NCBI RefSeq assembly: GCF_000143415.4
Contig: NW_003314262.1
Location: 5,994,840-6,058,839 of the forward strand
Origin: Selaginella moellendorffii
Lineage: Eukaryota; Streptophyta; Lycopodiopsida; Selaginellales; Selaginellaceae
DNA length: 64,000 nucleotides
Direction of reading: 5' to 3'
Made by a program: the position numbers and the translations under genes. Positions 41,638-54,794 of this stretch are shown here, in pieces; positions within the stretch are counted from its first letter, which is position 1, and each line of letters begins with the position of its first letter. The notes beneath the pieces are model-generated. The model saw only the letters and a list, made by a program, of their open reading frames with translations. It did no database searches and was not told the origin of the DNA.

Positions 41638-42341
41638 TTACCGGGTAGCCAGAAGCCAAAACGCGAAGAAGAACGATGGCGAGACCATGAGCCAAGTGAG
41701 GAACGTCATGGCGGCGGCAGTCTCGTACTTGGCGCACTGATTCCCGCAAGCTTTGAGGTCCCGATCGATGAGAACTGCGATTCCAGACGATGCACAGGCA
41801 GCAGCGAAAGTTAGAGTCGCAGTAATCTGGAAGGAAAAAAAAGAGAAAGAACGATCAAGAACAAGGAAAGATCTACGTGAACTTTTGGAAACTTTTCTTT
41901 ACCCAGTCGCCGACCACGCAAAGGCTGAGAAACACGGAGTTTCGCAGGCTGGTGCGCTTGAGCAGGACGGAGAGATCCACGAGAGCGAGCGTTAAACTCC
42001 ACACGAACTGTAGAACCATGGAAGCGACGAGATAGCTGCTCAAAAGAAAAGACCAAACAACCGAAGATCAAAACACTCCATCCAGCCCAAACTTCGGGAA
42101 GAACCAACTTGGAACTTTAGAGCGCTTACCAGAAGGCGGTGATGGTGGAGAAATCCTTGACGCGGATCATGACGCTGAAGGCGCAGGCGGCGAATCCAAC
42201 TTGGCCGACGCGCAATGCGAGTCCTCCAACAGTGCCGGGCATGCCCTGGAGCTCCTTAATCCTCATCCGGTGCTGTGGAAGATTGGCACCCCCGCCAGGA
42301 TATATCCCAAACGGATGCACCGCGGTGTGGCTAGCATCCAT
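41638..42341 (-). CDS. CASP-like membrane protein (CASPL)
   Basis: Three exons: 42341-42130, 42035-41903 and 41826-41638, 177 residues. After a short N-terminus ([12 protein letters not shown]) there are four hydrophobic segments: [51 protein letters not shown] and [20 protein letters not shown]. The first has the R-x-G-x-x-x-A-A pattern ([15 protein letters not shown]), and the third is followed by CGNQC, both typical of the MARVEL-related CASPL family. CASPs scaffold the Casparian strip in roots; CASPLs have wider roles in the plasma membrane. A short loop before the last segment fits the family. Confidence 0.85.
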
Positions 42342-42599
42342 CGCTCGACCTGCGCGAACCAATCGCGCCGCTTGCTAGCTACCCGAGTGTGTGCCCAATA
42401 CCTGGCGGGGAAGAGCGAATGGAATGCGCGCCGCCAGCGCCGGTGGAGCGATCTGTGCGTGGCGACACCCTTCACGACGAGTGCGATTCACGGCTCGAGT
42501 CCAACGCACCACGCCCTGTCGTTTACGGGTTCGAATCCGGGCAGCTTTGGAATTTTAATTGCCCTAGTATAAAACTAGAAATTTTCCTGGGCGGTTGAC

Positions 42600-43490
42600 A
42601 GAGCTTACACATCAACGCCTTTTCTCCATGCCGGATCTTTCCTCCTCTCTTGCACTCGTTCACAGTGTAATCCAAAGGCTGCACATCGCACTCAGGGTTT
42701 TCCTCCTGGGGGACCCCAGCAAAAACCCTTCAAATCCACACCTGGAAGAAGAAAATTAAACTTTTGCAAGAAAAGTCTAGTATACCTTGGCCTGTACATT
42801 CCTGAAGCTGAGCTTCTATTGGACAATGCATGGGCAGAGCTAGCCCAGAGAAGCAACTGATTAAGCTGGAGCAACTCATGAACCGAATCGGTCGATGGAG
42901 CGAATTCCCGTCACGAATTCCTGCCGCTTGTCCTTGCATTCCAGGCCCAGCTTAGCTATGAGCATCATTTGAGCCGCTGGAGATGCAATACCAGCTGCCA
43001 CAACCATGTCTATCCCGAAAATGAACCTATGATTGTTGGGCCAGCTTTAACAATGGGGATTTTCTGTCACGGCAAAAGAAGACTACTTCGAAAGCTTGAA
43101 AGTTTCAAGAGAACAACAGTAAAGCCTTCGTTAAGAGACATGATGCAAAGTCCTTTAGATCGAATGGCCTCATCTTCGCACCTTGCTCTTTTAGAATACG
43201 CACCACCTGCGAAACAGGAGGAAGAGATTTTTGCCAAACGCTTTGCCCTCCATCTCTGTATCCTCACCACAAAATTTGCCATCTGGCTGCAAATAAGCCA
43301 ATGTTGTGCACAGCCGCCACTCCCGACGGCATCAGAACCCCAGCCAGGCGATGATCTCGAGCTGGCTCTCAGGGGAGATGGGTTGACAGGCCTCTCAGGC
43401 CAGGCCCAGCATCGTGGCTCCAATCCGGACCCTTGACGCTGATGATCGTGTGAGTGCACGCAGTAGAACTCCCCCAAAACATTCATACAC
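42600..43490 (-). other. Gene-like region, unresolved
   Basis: Base composition matches neighbouring genes, and conflicting minus-strand frames contain peptide stretches such as GLALPMHCPIEAQLQECTGQ and AAGIASPAAQMMLIAKLGLECK, which look coding-like. No consistent exon chain or family could be assigned. Plus ORF 42969-43436 (155 aa) covers the same DNA but has weak codon character. It may be a degraded gene. The TE-rich AT block begins at about 43500. Confidence 0.3.
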
Positions 43491-43499
43491 TTTTTCCCA

Positions 43500-44340
43500 C
43501 AACCACTTGATCATACTTACTTTGCTTATTAAATTTAATACCAAAAACAGAAAACTAAAAGGTAAAAATTAAAAACTTATCATAGAAATTCAATGTGAAC
43601 ACATGCCCTATATAAATTTTTCAACCCATGTTATAAGAATAAACTAAGTTATTTGGATTTATAATTAGATTTTCACCTAATTGAATATAGATTGAATGGA
43701 ACAATATTCTTAATACTTTAATTATATTATTTCTTCATTTTTATTTTGTTAACTATATAAAATAATATTATTATTTTTACTTAAGACAGCTAACTAATAA
43801 TTTCTTAGAAGCTCATAAGTATTTTTATGTCTCAACTTTTCCGACTAATTAAGCAAAACCCAAAACCCAAAACTCAAAATTCTGGTATAAATTGTTATTA
43901 AGTTCTTATTATTAACCCTAATATATATAAATATGTATTGATTTTCTATGAATATAAATTTCATTTAATAATATAAAAATATTTTGTTAATTAAGTTCTG
44001 GCTCCCATGACCCCCACTGCCACTCCATCACCAAACAAATTTTTAGGACCAAAAATCTTGCTCAAATTGCAGGCTAAATAATATAAAAATTAAGCATTCT
44101 AATAAAATATATAAATGTAATCTATTAAATAATTTAATAGTTTAAATGTAAAACAACTCCATATTTATTGAATAATACTGTTAATATAAAATTTATAATT
44201 TATAACATTTTTCAAAATAGTTACATTTAAATTGATAATAATAAACACATTTAGTTATCATACATATATTGATATCACTTATCTACTAACTCTTTAAACT
44301 TTAACCATAAACATAAATATTAAACCTTGAAAAATGTGCA
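43500..44340. other. AT-rich DNA, no gene seen
   Basis: Mostly A/T with no ORF of note. Confidence 0.6.
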
Positions 44341-47300
44341 TATCAATTAACATAAAAACTTAGCTTATATACAAAAGCAAGTGATCCAAATTAAAACTAA
44401 TCCGATAGCTACCAAAATCCCACTATGCTAATATTAATATACAACATTACAGCCATACATTTGAACCTCATGTCATCCCCTCCTTTTGGAATGATGGAAA
44501 ACTATTAGGGTTTTTTTATGGATTTATAAATGGTGTTAATTGTTCCTAATCCCTTTGTATGAAACATTTCAATTGTTACCACATGAACAATTTCTAGAGG
44601 ATCAGCTTACTAAATGTTATGTCAAACTTTATAAACTTGCAATCTAATTTGCTGCAACATATAATGTGATCCTTTCCACTAAGCAAGGAGCCCCTTAGAT
44701 AAATATGTGTGGACCATACTTGAGTTCACAAGTTGAAGAGTTGAGCTTGTGAGTTGAGCTCAAATTTCAATTGTAGTTTAATAAAAATATTATAAACTTT
44801 AAAATATTAAGGTTATGGCGAACTTAATGATTTCATAACTCTCTACACATTATATAAATAAAAATGTTCTAAAGGACACTTTTTGTTCTAACATTGTATA
44901 GTCAAAGACAGACTTATTCACACATTGCTGAAATTGGAACAAGTTTTACACAAGATATTGCAAAAGAACCTCCTAAGAGAATATGTTTCTGAATGTCTGG
45001 AGAAGAGTGTCAAAGTCTTCCTTCTCCTCTACCTCTAGTGTAAGTACTCATCGTCGTATACAACTCTGTATTGATTGAGTGAATGCCTCACACTTAGTTA
45101 CATTATCCTTGTTGGCATAGTAAGAAGAGAAGGCTACAAGGTGATCTTCCACTAAAATCCTCATTCTTGGCTCAAAGAAGGGGAGTTTGAGACTGTATTG
45201 CAACACATGCACTATTGGCATGGGTGGCGGAGGTGGTGGAGGTTGCTACGCTATCCTTTGTTGATTTGCAATTACTGGTTGGTACTTAGGATCTTTAGAA
45301 GTGTCTCTAAAAGTGATGGATTTGCAACTTGAGGAAAAATTTGAGATGGGGATACACTATGCTAATCTAGTAACTTGGTATCTGTAGTGGATGGTGAACC
45401 CATGCTGTCCAACAAGGTTGTGTGATAATCTAGCTCTTATTGAAGCCTAAAGAACTTTTCATAAATATGGGGAGCCAAAAGAGAACCAAGAACTAGTTAC
45501 TTTTCTATACTCCTTATGCATACAAGCATGCAATATATAAAGTGTAGCAAATGCCCAGTTATGGGATAAGTTCAAAGGTAACCCCAAGCAAAAATAAACT
45601 ACTTGTGAGGGTAAAATATTTGTTACACACTCTAGGACACACAAGAAAATAATAAATACCTCAACACTTTCTCTATATAACTCTATACTTAAGAAGTTGT
45701 GGAAATTACCTCCTCTTGACTAAATATTGCTTAAATAATAAAGGAATGGGCAAATTGTAAAGGGTATTCACTCACAAACACCCCTTTGAGCCTTAAGATA
45801 AGTTTATAACAAAAGACTTCATAACAAAATTAATGAAAGAATAAAATCCTTTCACACAACCTAAACAAAAAAACACCTTAGCAGAAAATATGCTCAAACT
45901 TGCAATCAAAAGCATTGAAATTTATAAGACTAGATGCAAATGAAGCTTAAGACTATGCAAAATCTTTTTTTAGAAGTAACTTTCACAAAAAACTTGAAGA
46001 AATTCCTTCACTTCTTTCAATCATGGCAAGTACTTACCTCAAAAGAAAAATTTAATAGATCTTGTAGCATAAAGCTTCTAAAATCACACCTTTGGGATTA
46101 GGAAAAAGCTCTTCACCTCTTCTATAGTTTTATGTAAAAAGAGATAGGAAATTTCATCCCAAGAAATGGCAAGAACCTTAGAAATTCCTCACGCTTGAAA
46201 TAAACAAGCGTAAGAGAAAAATTGCTCCAAATCACTCCAAACTAACTCAAATCTTGTATGCAAACATTTGAAAGAAAGCCCATGAGTAGATTTAGCAAAA
46301 GAGCCCAAAAAAGACTGAAATAGTGGTGTATCCACCTTGTGATAAACTTCCAAAATTGCTACTATGTCTGTCATAGAGAAATGGAAGTTGCTTCTAAAAT
46401 CTATCTAGCATCAGTGCCATTACCAAAATTGAGATTTTTCAAGAATTTACTCCAAAACCCCAAAAAGACCAAAGAACCAAGGGGAGGATTAATTAGAAAG
46501 CAATCTTCCCAATAGAGTTGCCAAATGTTGAGAGGAAAGCCTCTCAATAGTGGGGAAAACACTCTTTTATCCTTTGAAATCTTATTTAAAACATATTCTT
46601 TTATGAATTCCTTACCCTACAAAATGGGGAAGAAGGGGAATATACCCCTATGCCATAGAATTTCCTCATGCCCCTAGAATATTATTACAATAAAATATTC
46701 TAAAGAATCTCATTCAACTCTAAGCCATCTTCTAACCCATCGTGAAAAGGTTCACTGATAAAAAAGACCATCCCCACAACATAAAGAAGGCATGAAGAAA
46801 ACATGGAATAAAAATCAAAAACATCATTAGCTGTAAATGATCATCAAGATTCGTCCCCACAAAATAAAGAAGACTGTCCTTAAGATGATATTGAAAATGT
46901 AAATGCTGAAATAACAAGTCATCAACAAATGATGCAGGATTCTTAAAGCTATTGCGAAGCTTTTGAATCTATGACTTAATCTTTTGAGCTTTATGAATAT
47001 CGTCAAAAGAAGGTAAATCTTGCTTTGCACTTTGTAGACACTAAACATCAAAGACAACAACTACTAATGGCACAAAGTCCTTGTCTTTACAAAAAGGGCA
47101 TTAGCATTAGCTATAGAATTCTTTGGGCAATAAACAATATCAAAATCATATATCTAAAACTTCAAAACCTACAGAGTAGTACAATTAACTAAATTCTTCT
47201 GTTTCAATAATGAAGTAATTATAGCATGATCACCTTTTAGTAATGTTCAAGAACTATGTAAATATGCATGAAGTTTTTTGAAACCCCAAACTGTTGCTAA

Positions 47301-50204
47301 ACACTCATTTGTTGTGGAATAGTTCACCTCCACTAGTTGTAAAGTATGGCTAATATACAATAGGATAGTGTTGACTAGACACATTTGGGCTTTTTTGCAT
47401 CAACACAGCTCTAAGACTAATATTAAAAGCATCTATATGTAAAATGAAAGGTTGGTAGTTAGAATATGCCAAAACTAGAGGAGTTGTCAATAGCTCTTTG
47501 AAATCTATAAACACTTGCTCATAGTCCATAGACCAGATGAAAGATAACATTCACAATTGCAGCAACACTTGCAACAATGCAGTACGATCAAAAAGATGAT
47601 CAACAAAATGACCAAGATATTGTATCTTGCCTAGGAAGCACTACACATCATTCACAGACTTCGGAGTAAATAACTTTAGAATAGCTATAAATTTGTCAGA
47701 ATCAACTTGTAAACCCTCACTCTTTGACCCAAACATGCACTTCAACTGCTTCAACTTTAATCTAATACTTTACAAACATCACGAATGTGTTCTTCCCATA
47801 TCCCTTCTAAGTGGATCAAGACATCATCAATAAAATCAGCAATCACTTTCGCCACGTCGCAAAGAACCATCATTCGCTAGAAAGTTGCTGGAGCATTGTT
47901 CAAACCAAACAGCATCACCAATAACTTGTATAAACCAAAAAATATAAAAAAAAATAGTTTTAGGAATATCTTCCTTGGCTATTATCATTTGCTAGTACCA
48001 AAAAGCAAACTTTAATTTGGTGAACTAACAACTTCTCCCCAGACAATCCAAGATATCAGTAGTGTGAGGAAGAGGGTACGTATCCAAGATCATCACTTTA
48101 TTTAACAGATGATAATCAATGTAAAATCCCATCAAACTTTATTACAAAATGAGGTTCACATACCCAAAGACTCTATAACTTTTAAAGAACACCATTTTCT
48201 AATATCTCTTTGACGTTTGTATGTAAATTCTTGATCTCTTTTGGTAATTGACGACAAATAAAAACCTTGATTAGACGAGCATCCCTAGTTGGAATAAAAT
48301 GATGTGTTGTAATCTTGGCCCCAAACAATAACTCAAATTCAAAAAAGATTAGTATATTGCTTCATGAGCCAGTCAACTGCTACAACACAAAAACTATTCG
48401 AAGGATTGGAAGAGGGAATAGAGGAATAAAATAAAAATATAAGAGGAAGTAATAAGGAGACAAAAGTGATAGAAACAAAAGGATGAAAAGGAATAAAAGT
48501 GAGAGGAATGGAAAAAAATATAAAGAAGTATGAAATAAAAGGGAGAAGCCTCAAAATCATACTTGGCATGATTGCATTGCAATTAATCTATACTAAGAAT
48601 GAGGTCAAAACCTTGACTTGACACCACCCACAATGTTTACAATTCAAGCTTGAGATCACTCACACTCACAACTAGGTCAGCCTCATCTTGTGCACATCCG
48701 TGTGTATGGCTATTGCTATACAAATGAAAATTGTTTCTACCACATGACAGAAATGTAAATGGCAATATGTGGCAATAGGCCGAGTAATACAAGATAAACT
48801 CAAACCTGTATCAACCAACATAGAGAGAATAATAGAAGACTTCTTTTTATAAAAACAAGTTTGGAAAGTAAACACTAGATGAATTAGTGCTAAGTGAACC
48901 CCTTAATGAGACTCCCAAAAAAAAGATGGAAGGGTTACTAATTTATTCACATAAAGACCCTTCATTGCTCGTGTGACATTTTGTTTCCCGAAAGTATCTC
49001 TGTGTTCAAATCTTTCACTGCAGCAACACAAATAGGACATTGTTGATGCTAATGTCTCCACCCAGAAAATGGAGGTTACTAATTTGGAAAATGCCGATAA
49101 TGCCCATAAGTGTGACTGACTTCATCATATACCAGCAATAGACATCATGGCCATAATTACATCCTCACCTTTGTCCTTGAACTTGGGCAACACAGCATCA
49201 ACCTCTATTAAAAGAGGACTATCTCCCACAGGAAATAAAGTTAAAAGATATGCAACAAGAAGTGAAAGAGGTGACATCTTATAACATTGTGCTTAGTGAA
49301 GAGCATCATCAAGGGTTGTTGGAGGAAATACATACACAATTCCTACAAAATCTTGACAAAGTGTTAGCCACAATATTCCTAATTTAATCTGCTCTGACAT
49401 ATTAAGTTCCACATGAAGCAAGAGGCTTCGTGATGATGCCTTCCAACAATTGCATCATCTTTGTCAAAGGCCATTTGAGTCTGTGATATAATTTAGTGTT
49501 CATTCCCATCACAATTGTCAGTATGTTTAAATGTGCATTTAAAGATGTTCAAAAGAAGACTCCAATCCTCATGAGTGGTTGTGCTTAAACCATTATATCA
49601 TTGCATCGCTGTCCCTTGGAGACATGTGGAAAATTCAAACAAATGCCGAGCATCATACCAAAATTGATACGTGGCAATCATTATGAAGTGATCAAACCAA
49701 TAGTATACATCATCCCTAAGATTCCCACAGAATAACTTTGGCCAGCTTTGAGGATTGACAACAAGAGCAGGAGGAATTGTAACACACGTTGTGAATGCTA
49801 CTATCAACTAAGTTTGATTATTCAATTGCAACTATATAGCATTGAACAATTGCATCAATTGATGCTTTAGAGTCAAAGGAGGAGGAAGCTGTTGCTCTGC
49901 CATGAAAATGAATGAAAAAAAAAAAAAAAAAAAAAGAAGAAATTGAAAAAACTATAAGAAAAAGGAGATCTAGACAATGCAAAAGCTAAATCTAAAGTAG
50001 AATCCCAAATCCAAGCACTCCTCAGGGACAATCAAAGCTACCCCTCACATCCACCAACGTGAATATGTAGAATATAGAAATGGAATACGGAAATGTGTAT
50101 ATCAATTAGCCCAAAAACCAGATCGAAACAAATTTGATAGCTACCAAAATCCCACTATGCTCATATTAGTATACGGCATTATAGCTGTACATTTGGGCCT
50201 CACA
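44340..50204 (-). mobile_element. Decayed Ty3/gypsy retrotransposon
   Basis: Two minus-oriented LTR-like ends, about 44340-44473 and 50088-50204, share TAGCTACCAAAATCCCACTA. The 5' end starts TGTGAGGCC at 50204; the 3' copy lies next to a purine tract (AAAGGAGGGGATGACA). Inside, on the minus strand, are gag-like DDVYYWFDHF (about 49700), a protease remnant with LVDTG (about 48820), and RT/RNase H text QVFIDFKELLTTPLVLAYS with PFILHIDAFN at 47510-47400, in gypsy order. All frames are broken. The part below 46.9 kb is unassigned and may be another insertion. The repeat at 44711-44890 lies inside. Confidence 0.7.
44711..44890. repeat. Dispersed ~160-bp repeat, copy 2
   Basis: Second copy of the block at 3860-4018, with a small insertion (TTGAAGAG). 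It lies inside the gypsy element's 3' part, so it was either carried by it or inserted into it. Confidence 0.55.
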
Positions 50205-50239
50205 TATTTAAATATAACATAGAATAAATTTGATGAACT

Positions 50240-51240
50240 CAATAAAATGCTAAATATGTTTGGAGCATATTCTTTTAGATAATGGTCTCGCATTTATGGC
50301 TGAAGCATTTCACGTTTTGACATCTCAATTAGGGATACACCACACTTTTACAAGTGTTTATCATCCACAATTAGACAGTTTGGTGGAACGACTCATTCTG
50401 ACCTTCAAAAGGATAATCACGAAGTACATAAACTTTCAGCATTCGGATTACGATTGTTATTTGCTATCTCTTTGGTATGCATATGTCATAAGGGTGCAGA
50501 GTTGTATTAGTGATTCACCATATAAACTTCTATATGGTCATAATCCAATACTACAAACGGAATTGAGTTTACCTTTGCAATTGCCACAAACTGCTAATGT
50601 TAAATCGTATGATCAATATTTGATGAGCATTCTTCCACTTATTTGAGCAGAGTTTGCTGAACACTTGGATCATATATAAGTGGGATAACAACAATGCTAC
50701 AGCTCCCATCATTGTTCACCTTTGGAGTACAAAGTGGATGACTTGATATTAGTTTGTTCCCAATTTTGCGGTATATGGTTTATCTAAGGGGCTCTGTGCT
50801 CAGTGAAAAGAAGTGTTACAGCAAGTTGGACTGCAATTTTATGAAGTTTGGCATGATATCTAGCAAGCCAATCCTCCAGAAATTATATATGTGCAACAGT
50901 TGAAATGCTTTATACAAAGGGATCAAGAACAGTTAATTCCATCTATAGATCCACCAATCCCTCCTCCTAATGTTCCTTTAGATTCTAGCCTATCCATGAG
51001 AGAACTTTAGCGGTCTTCCATCATTCTAAGAGGTGGGGATTATGTGAGGTCTAAATGTATAGCTATGATGCCATATATTAATATTAGCATAGTGGGATTT
51101 TGGTAGTTGTCGAATTAGTTTCAATTCGGACCACTCGCTTTTGTATATAAGCTAGGGTTTTTGGGCTAATTGATATGCACATTTTTGTATTCTCTTTTCA
51201 TATTCTATACACTTATACATATTCTATACACTCACAATGC
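50240..51240 (+). mobile_element. Truncated Ty3/gypsy copy, opposite strand
   Basis: A 128-codon frame (50260-50646) encodes an integrase core: LLDNGLAFMAEAFHVL, then TSVYHPQLDSLVERL, then SPYKLLYGHNP. Broken frames continue to GGTGGGGATTA, a polypurine tract, and an LTR begins at 51043 with TGTGAGGTCTAAATG. The LTR matches, in inverted orientation, those of the minus-strand element next to it, so two members of one family lie back to back. The 5' two-thirds of this copy is missing. Confidence 0.75.
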
Positions 51241-51249
51241 AAGTTAGAC

Positions 51250-52290
51250 AGAATAATATATTTTATTAAAAAATTATTTAAATTTTATTATAATTTTTTT
51301 TCCTACAGGAAATATAAATTTTTATTTTGGTTTAGAATACACTCATTCTAATCCTTTGGAAATAACATATATAAATATTATGAACTCTTTAATTTATATA
51401 ATTTCCTAATAATATGTGAAATTTTTTTAAAAAAATTAACTTTATTTTTTATTTTTTTATTTTTTTAGAATTTAACTACTATATATTTCCAAAGTGCTAA
51501 ATAATTCTCTAGTTTGACATTTAGTACTAAATAATAAGTTACAATGTAAGCATATATTTATTCTATTTAGATATAAATAATTGCTAAGTGTCATAATAAA
51601 TATACAATAGTAGTTATTCAGAAAATAAATGAGCTTGTCAATATATATATTATTCACAATGAACTTTATATTACAACCCATATAAATAATATTATTTAAT
51701 TTATTGATTAAGGCTAAACTGATATTGCAATAAGAGCATTTCTTTTGAAAACCTTTAAAAGTATAAATAAGTTTTTTGGATATGTAAAATATATTAAAAT
51801 ATTCTTTAATTTTTAAATGTCATCATTCAAGTAAGTTTCACAACTTGGCATAGGTGTCCTTTTATTATTAGTTCAGATTTTACTAGTTAACTTGATAATA
51901 ACACAAATAGATAAAACTAGCAAGCTTAAAACTTCAATGCAAAATATATTAGCAAGGTCTAAACCTAATTACTGTTTAATTTCTAATCCAATAAAATGTC
52001 CTAGAGTATACTTTTTAAATATTCACGTCAGAAGTGTGTCATACATACCCCACAGGTTGGTGAGATTCATGGATTTATTATTCTCGAACAAGAGTCTAGA
52101 GGACCCACAGACCTCCAAACGAATCAGATCGGTCCACTGTGAGTTATCAAAGGCGTTTCTTGTATAAAATATTTCAGACATCCACAGACCCAGTAGGCAA
52201 TGCAAGCTTTCCCGCCCACCCAGATTAGCAACAAAACCATCCAAGAAATTACAAGGACATGAAACAAACCAAATCAACAAGATCAATAGC
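51250..52290. other. AT-rich DNA, no gene seen
   Basis: A/T-rich up to about 52020; then a more balanced stretch that may include the 3' UTR of the SPL gene. The 89-91 codon ORFs on both strands have no domain. Confidence 0.5.
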
Positions 52291-52420
52291 ATACAGCAAC
52301 ACCATTCAATCAGAAAAAGAAAGAGAAAAACATGGCACGCGAATTGTCTCTCCCCCGTACGCTAGTACGGCGGACACGAACCAGTGATTGATCCCACAGT
52401 GATCCACTCTGTTTTTTTTC

Positions 52421-53820
52421 TCAGGCATCAAAAGCTTGATGAGATTCCTGCAGTAGCGCCGTGGGCTTTTGGAACTGGAAGAGATCGCTGATCCCGCCCA
52501 CGAACCTTTGCTGCTGGTAGTGGCGCTGATGATCCGGATCGCTGTGATAGAGCTGTAGCTGGAACGACGATTCATCCACTTTCATGGGCTTGTTGTGAGC
52601 GATCATCGAGCTCGCGACCGGCGGCGACGGCGACGACGAGGAGCAAGACCCCCACTGCTCGGAGGCTGACAGAAGAGAGAGAGCATCGCTTGTGGTGGGA
52701 TGATTGATCGCCCCGGGCTCCAGCGGCGACGCCATCACGATGGATGATTTCGCGACCGGGGATGGAGATTGGGAGGAGGATGGCGGCGATGGCGATGAGG
52801 CCGCTGCGTGGCATTTGAGGAACTGGTACACGCCGTGGCTGGCGATCATGTCCTGCTTGGATTTGAGCAAGAAATTGGAGTGATTGTAGGCCGCGAGCTG
52901 ATCGTATCGGCAAGAGGAAGACGAGGGCCAGTTGTTCTTGCTCACGATGAAGCTCCCATCGAGCAAATGCTGTGGAGGATTCATGAAATTCCCTGCCAGC
53001 CAATTCTCTCATCGAGATGAGTGCCAAGAAGAAAAGAAACAATCACTCACCGGAGGAGGAGAATCCCAAGATCGAGGAAGGGATCACGAATGGATCGGGC
53101 GGAGGGGGCTTCCTCCGCCGCTGGTTGTGACCCGCCAAGCGCCGCCGGCAGCTCCTCTTTCCCTCGTCGAAATACCCCAATCCATGGAACCTACGAACAG
53201 GGGATTCACAAAGATTGATCAGCGAGAGGGAGAGGCGCGCAATCCTTCGATCCGAGCTGCGAATCCACACAGACCCAACACGCCCAGATCGAGGCACTCA
53301 CAGACCTACTACATTGCTGGCAGAATCGCTGCTCCTGCCCCTTGACGATGCTCTTGGGCGCCTTGGAGTGGAGCTCGCAAACGCGGTGCCGCCGGTGGTA
53401 GCCCTTGGATCCGCTCAAATCCGCGCCGCAGCCATCGACCTGGCATCTGGGCGTCGCCGCCGGCTGCGCTACGCCCCGCTGCTTCTTCCTCGTCGGCGGG
53501 CTCGCGACGATCGCAGTAGCAGCACTGGTTTCTTGCGGAGCACTCGCGGTCGGAGCTCCATTTGGCGAGTCCTCGAAGTAGATCCTCTTGCCCAGCTTGA
53601 GACCCATAGCGCTGGGCGAGCTCGAGGTGGGCGGCACGACCATCGAATTGCCCGCATTGTGCTGCTGCTCCTGCTGCTGCTGCTGCCTGGACGAATTCAC
53701 CGCCGCCACCGCCGTGGCCGCGACGATCCCATCGCTCATCAAGAGGCTGGTGCTGCTATTGTCCCACCCCCAGGACGATGGAGAGGACGATGTCGGTGCC
53801 CAGCAAGCGGCCATAGCCAA
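52421..53820 (-). CDS. SBP-box transcription factor (SPL)
   Basis: Three exons: 53820-53306, 53190-53051 and 52992-52421, 408 residues. The SBP domain starts [20 protein letters not shown] and includes RFCQQCSR, where the exon 1/2 junction falls as in other SPL genes; exon 2 continues [18 protein letters not shown] and [10 protein letters not shown], the second zinc site and NLS. The third exon encodes Ser/Pro/Gln-rich sequence with [10 protein letters not shown], where the miR156 site lies. SPL proteins bind GTAC cores and regulate phase change and shoot development. A TATA box lies about 105 bp upstream of the ATG. Confidence 0.93.
52667..52686 (-). promoter_or_regulatory. miR156 target site in the SPL transcript
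   Basis: The minus strand reads ATGCTCTCTCTCTTCTGTCA, near-perfectly complementary to miR156, in the coding frame ALSLLS of exon 3. This is the usual place in SPL genes. Confidence 0.9.
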
Positions 53821-53922
53821 GAGCTTGGTCGGGAACGAACGAACGAAAACGACGGCGCGACAGAAGGCTGGTTGACTGCCCGGTGGGAGGTTTGAACGCT
53901 CCCTACCCCATCGAAGAGCGCG

Positions 53923-53930
53923 TATATATA
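53923..53930 (-). promoter_or_regulatory. TATA box of the SPL gene
   Basis: TATATATA in a self-complementary context (GCGTATATATACGC), about 105 bp upstream of the ATG. Confidence 0.5.
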
Positions 53931-53934
53931 CGCC

Positions 53935-54660
53935 GTATGGTCGCCATGATAGAAAGGTGTCAAAAAAGATTCGCTTTCAAGAAAAAAGGCGACCGGGGGT
54001 TCGAATGCGGCGAGGACCGCAGCAATCTCGACAGTCCGATCGGGGCCACGCGTGTTATTCCCGGACGTCGATCGATTGATGTGGTAATAAGGAACACGTG
54101 CCCCAAATGACCATCGCCATCCCCTGCCCAAGGAAAAGGAAAGCCTAAAGAAAAATTTGGCCATGCTTTTGGTCGGTATGTGGCTTTACGAATTAAAAGG
54201 ATTGATATCGATTCTCGATCTATGATCTTGGTTTCTTCCCCTGGGGTGGGTCTCATGAAACTGATTGAAAGAAATGGCATAGCACTTGGGCTGTGTAAAA
54301 TTCGCAAATCTGGCGATGGGATGGCCTTAGGGTAGGGATTGTGAGATTAGGGCATGAAAATGTGTGCCATGGTCGGTGATGGTGCCTCTTTTCAACGCGA
54401 CAGGGAAATCGCCCCCGACCCCCGCTGCCCCAATCTCCAACCAATTGGGAGGAAATGGCGCGATTTGGAGCCATCCATCGATGGTGGATCCTCTTGCATT
54501 GTTTCCTGCCACTCCATGTGGTGGATTCACTGATCGCTCCCCAAGTCAATCAATTTGCCAGTGTCAGTGGGGAAGAAAGGGGGAGAGAAAGCTTTATCGC
54601 CTTTAAAAAGATTTTTGACTGTAGCGCGGGAGATGAAGTGGCGCTTTGGTGATAGTGCGA
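53935..54660. other. Intergenic between divergent SPL and acetyltransferase genes
   Basis: No gene is supported; several ORFs of 60-115 codons on both strands lack domains. Confidence 0.45.
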
Positions 54661-54773
54661 CCACGTCAGCCCTAATAAAACACCGACTACGTCAGCGGGG
54701 CTAAGTGACGTGGCAGTTTGCTGACTGTGCGCGCACGTCAGCCATAGAGGTACAGCGGGGCTAGGTGACGTGG
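54661..54773 (+). promoter_or_regulatory. Cluster of five ACGT (bZIP-type) motifs
   Basis: CCACGTCA (54661), TACGTCAG (54688), TGACGTGG (54706), GCACGTCA (54733) and TGACGTGG (54766) lie within 113 bp, ending about 22 bp before the ATG of the acetyltransferase gene. Two sit in a repeated block AGCGGGGCTARGTGACGTGG. TGACGT and its variants are sites for plant bZIP factors, including TGA, ABA-type and ER-stress bZIPs. Confidence 0.55.
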
Positions 54774-54794
54774 ATTTCAGGGTTTGTGCAGACA

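Noticed and set aside
42263-42572. ORFs on both strands upstream of the CASP-like start
   Set aside because: They overlap exon 1 or the promoter region and show no domain.
53215-53895. 226-aa plus-strand ORF
   Set aside because: Shadow of SPL exon 1; no domain.
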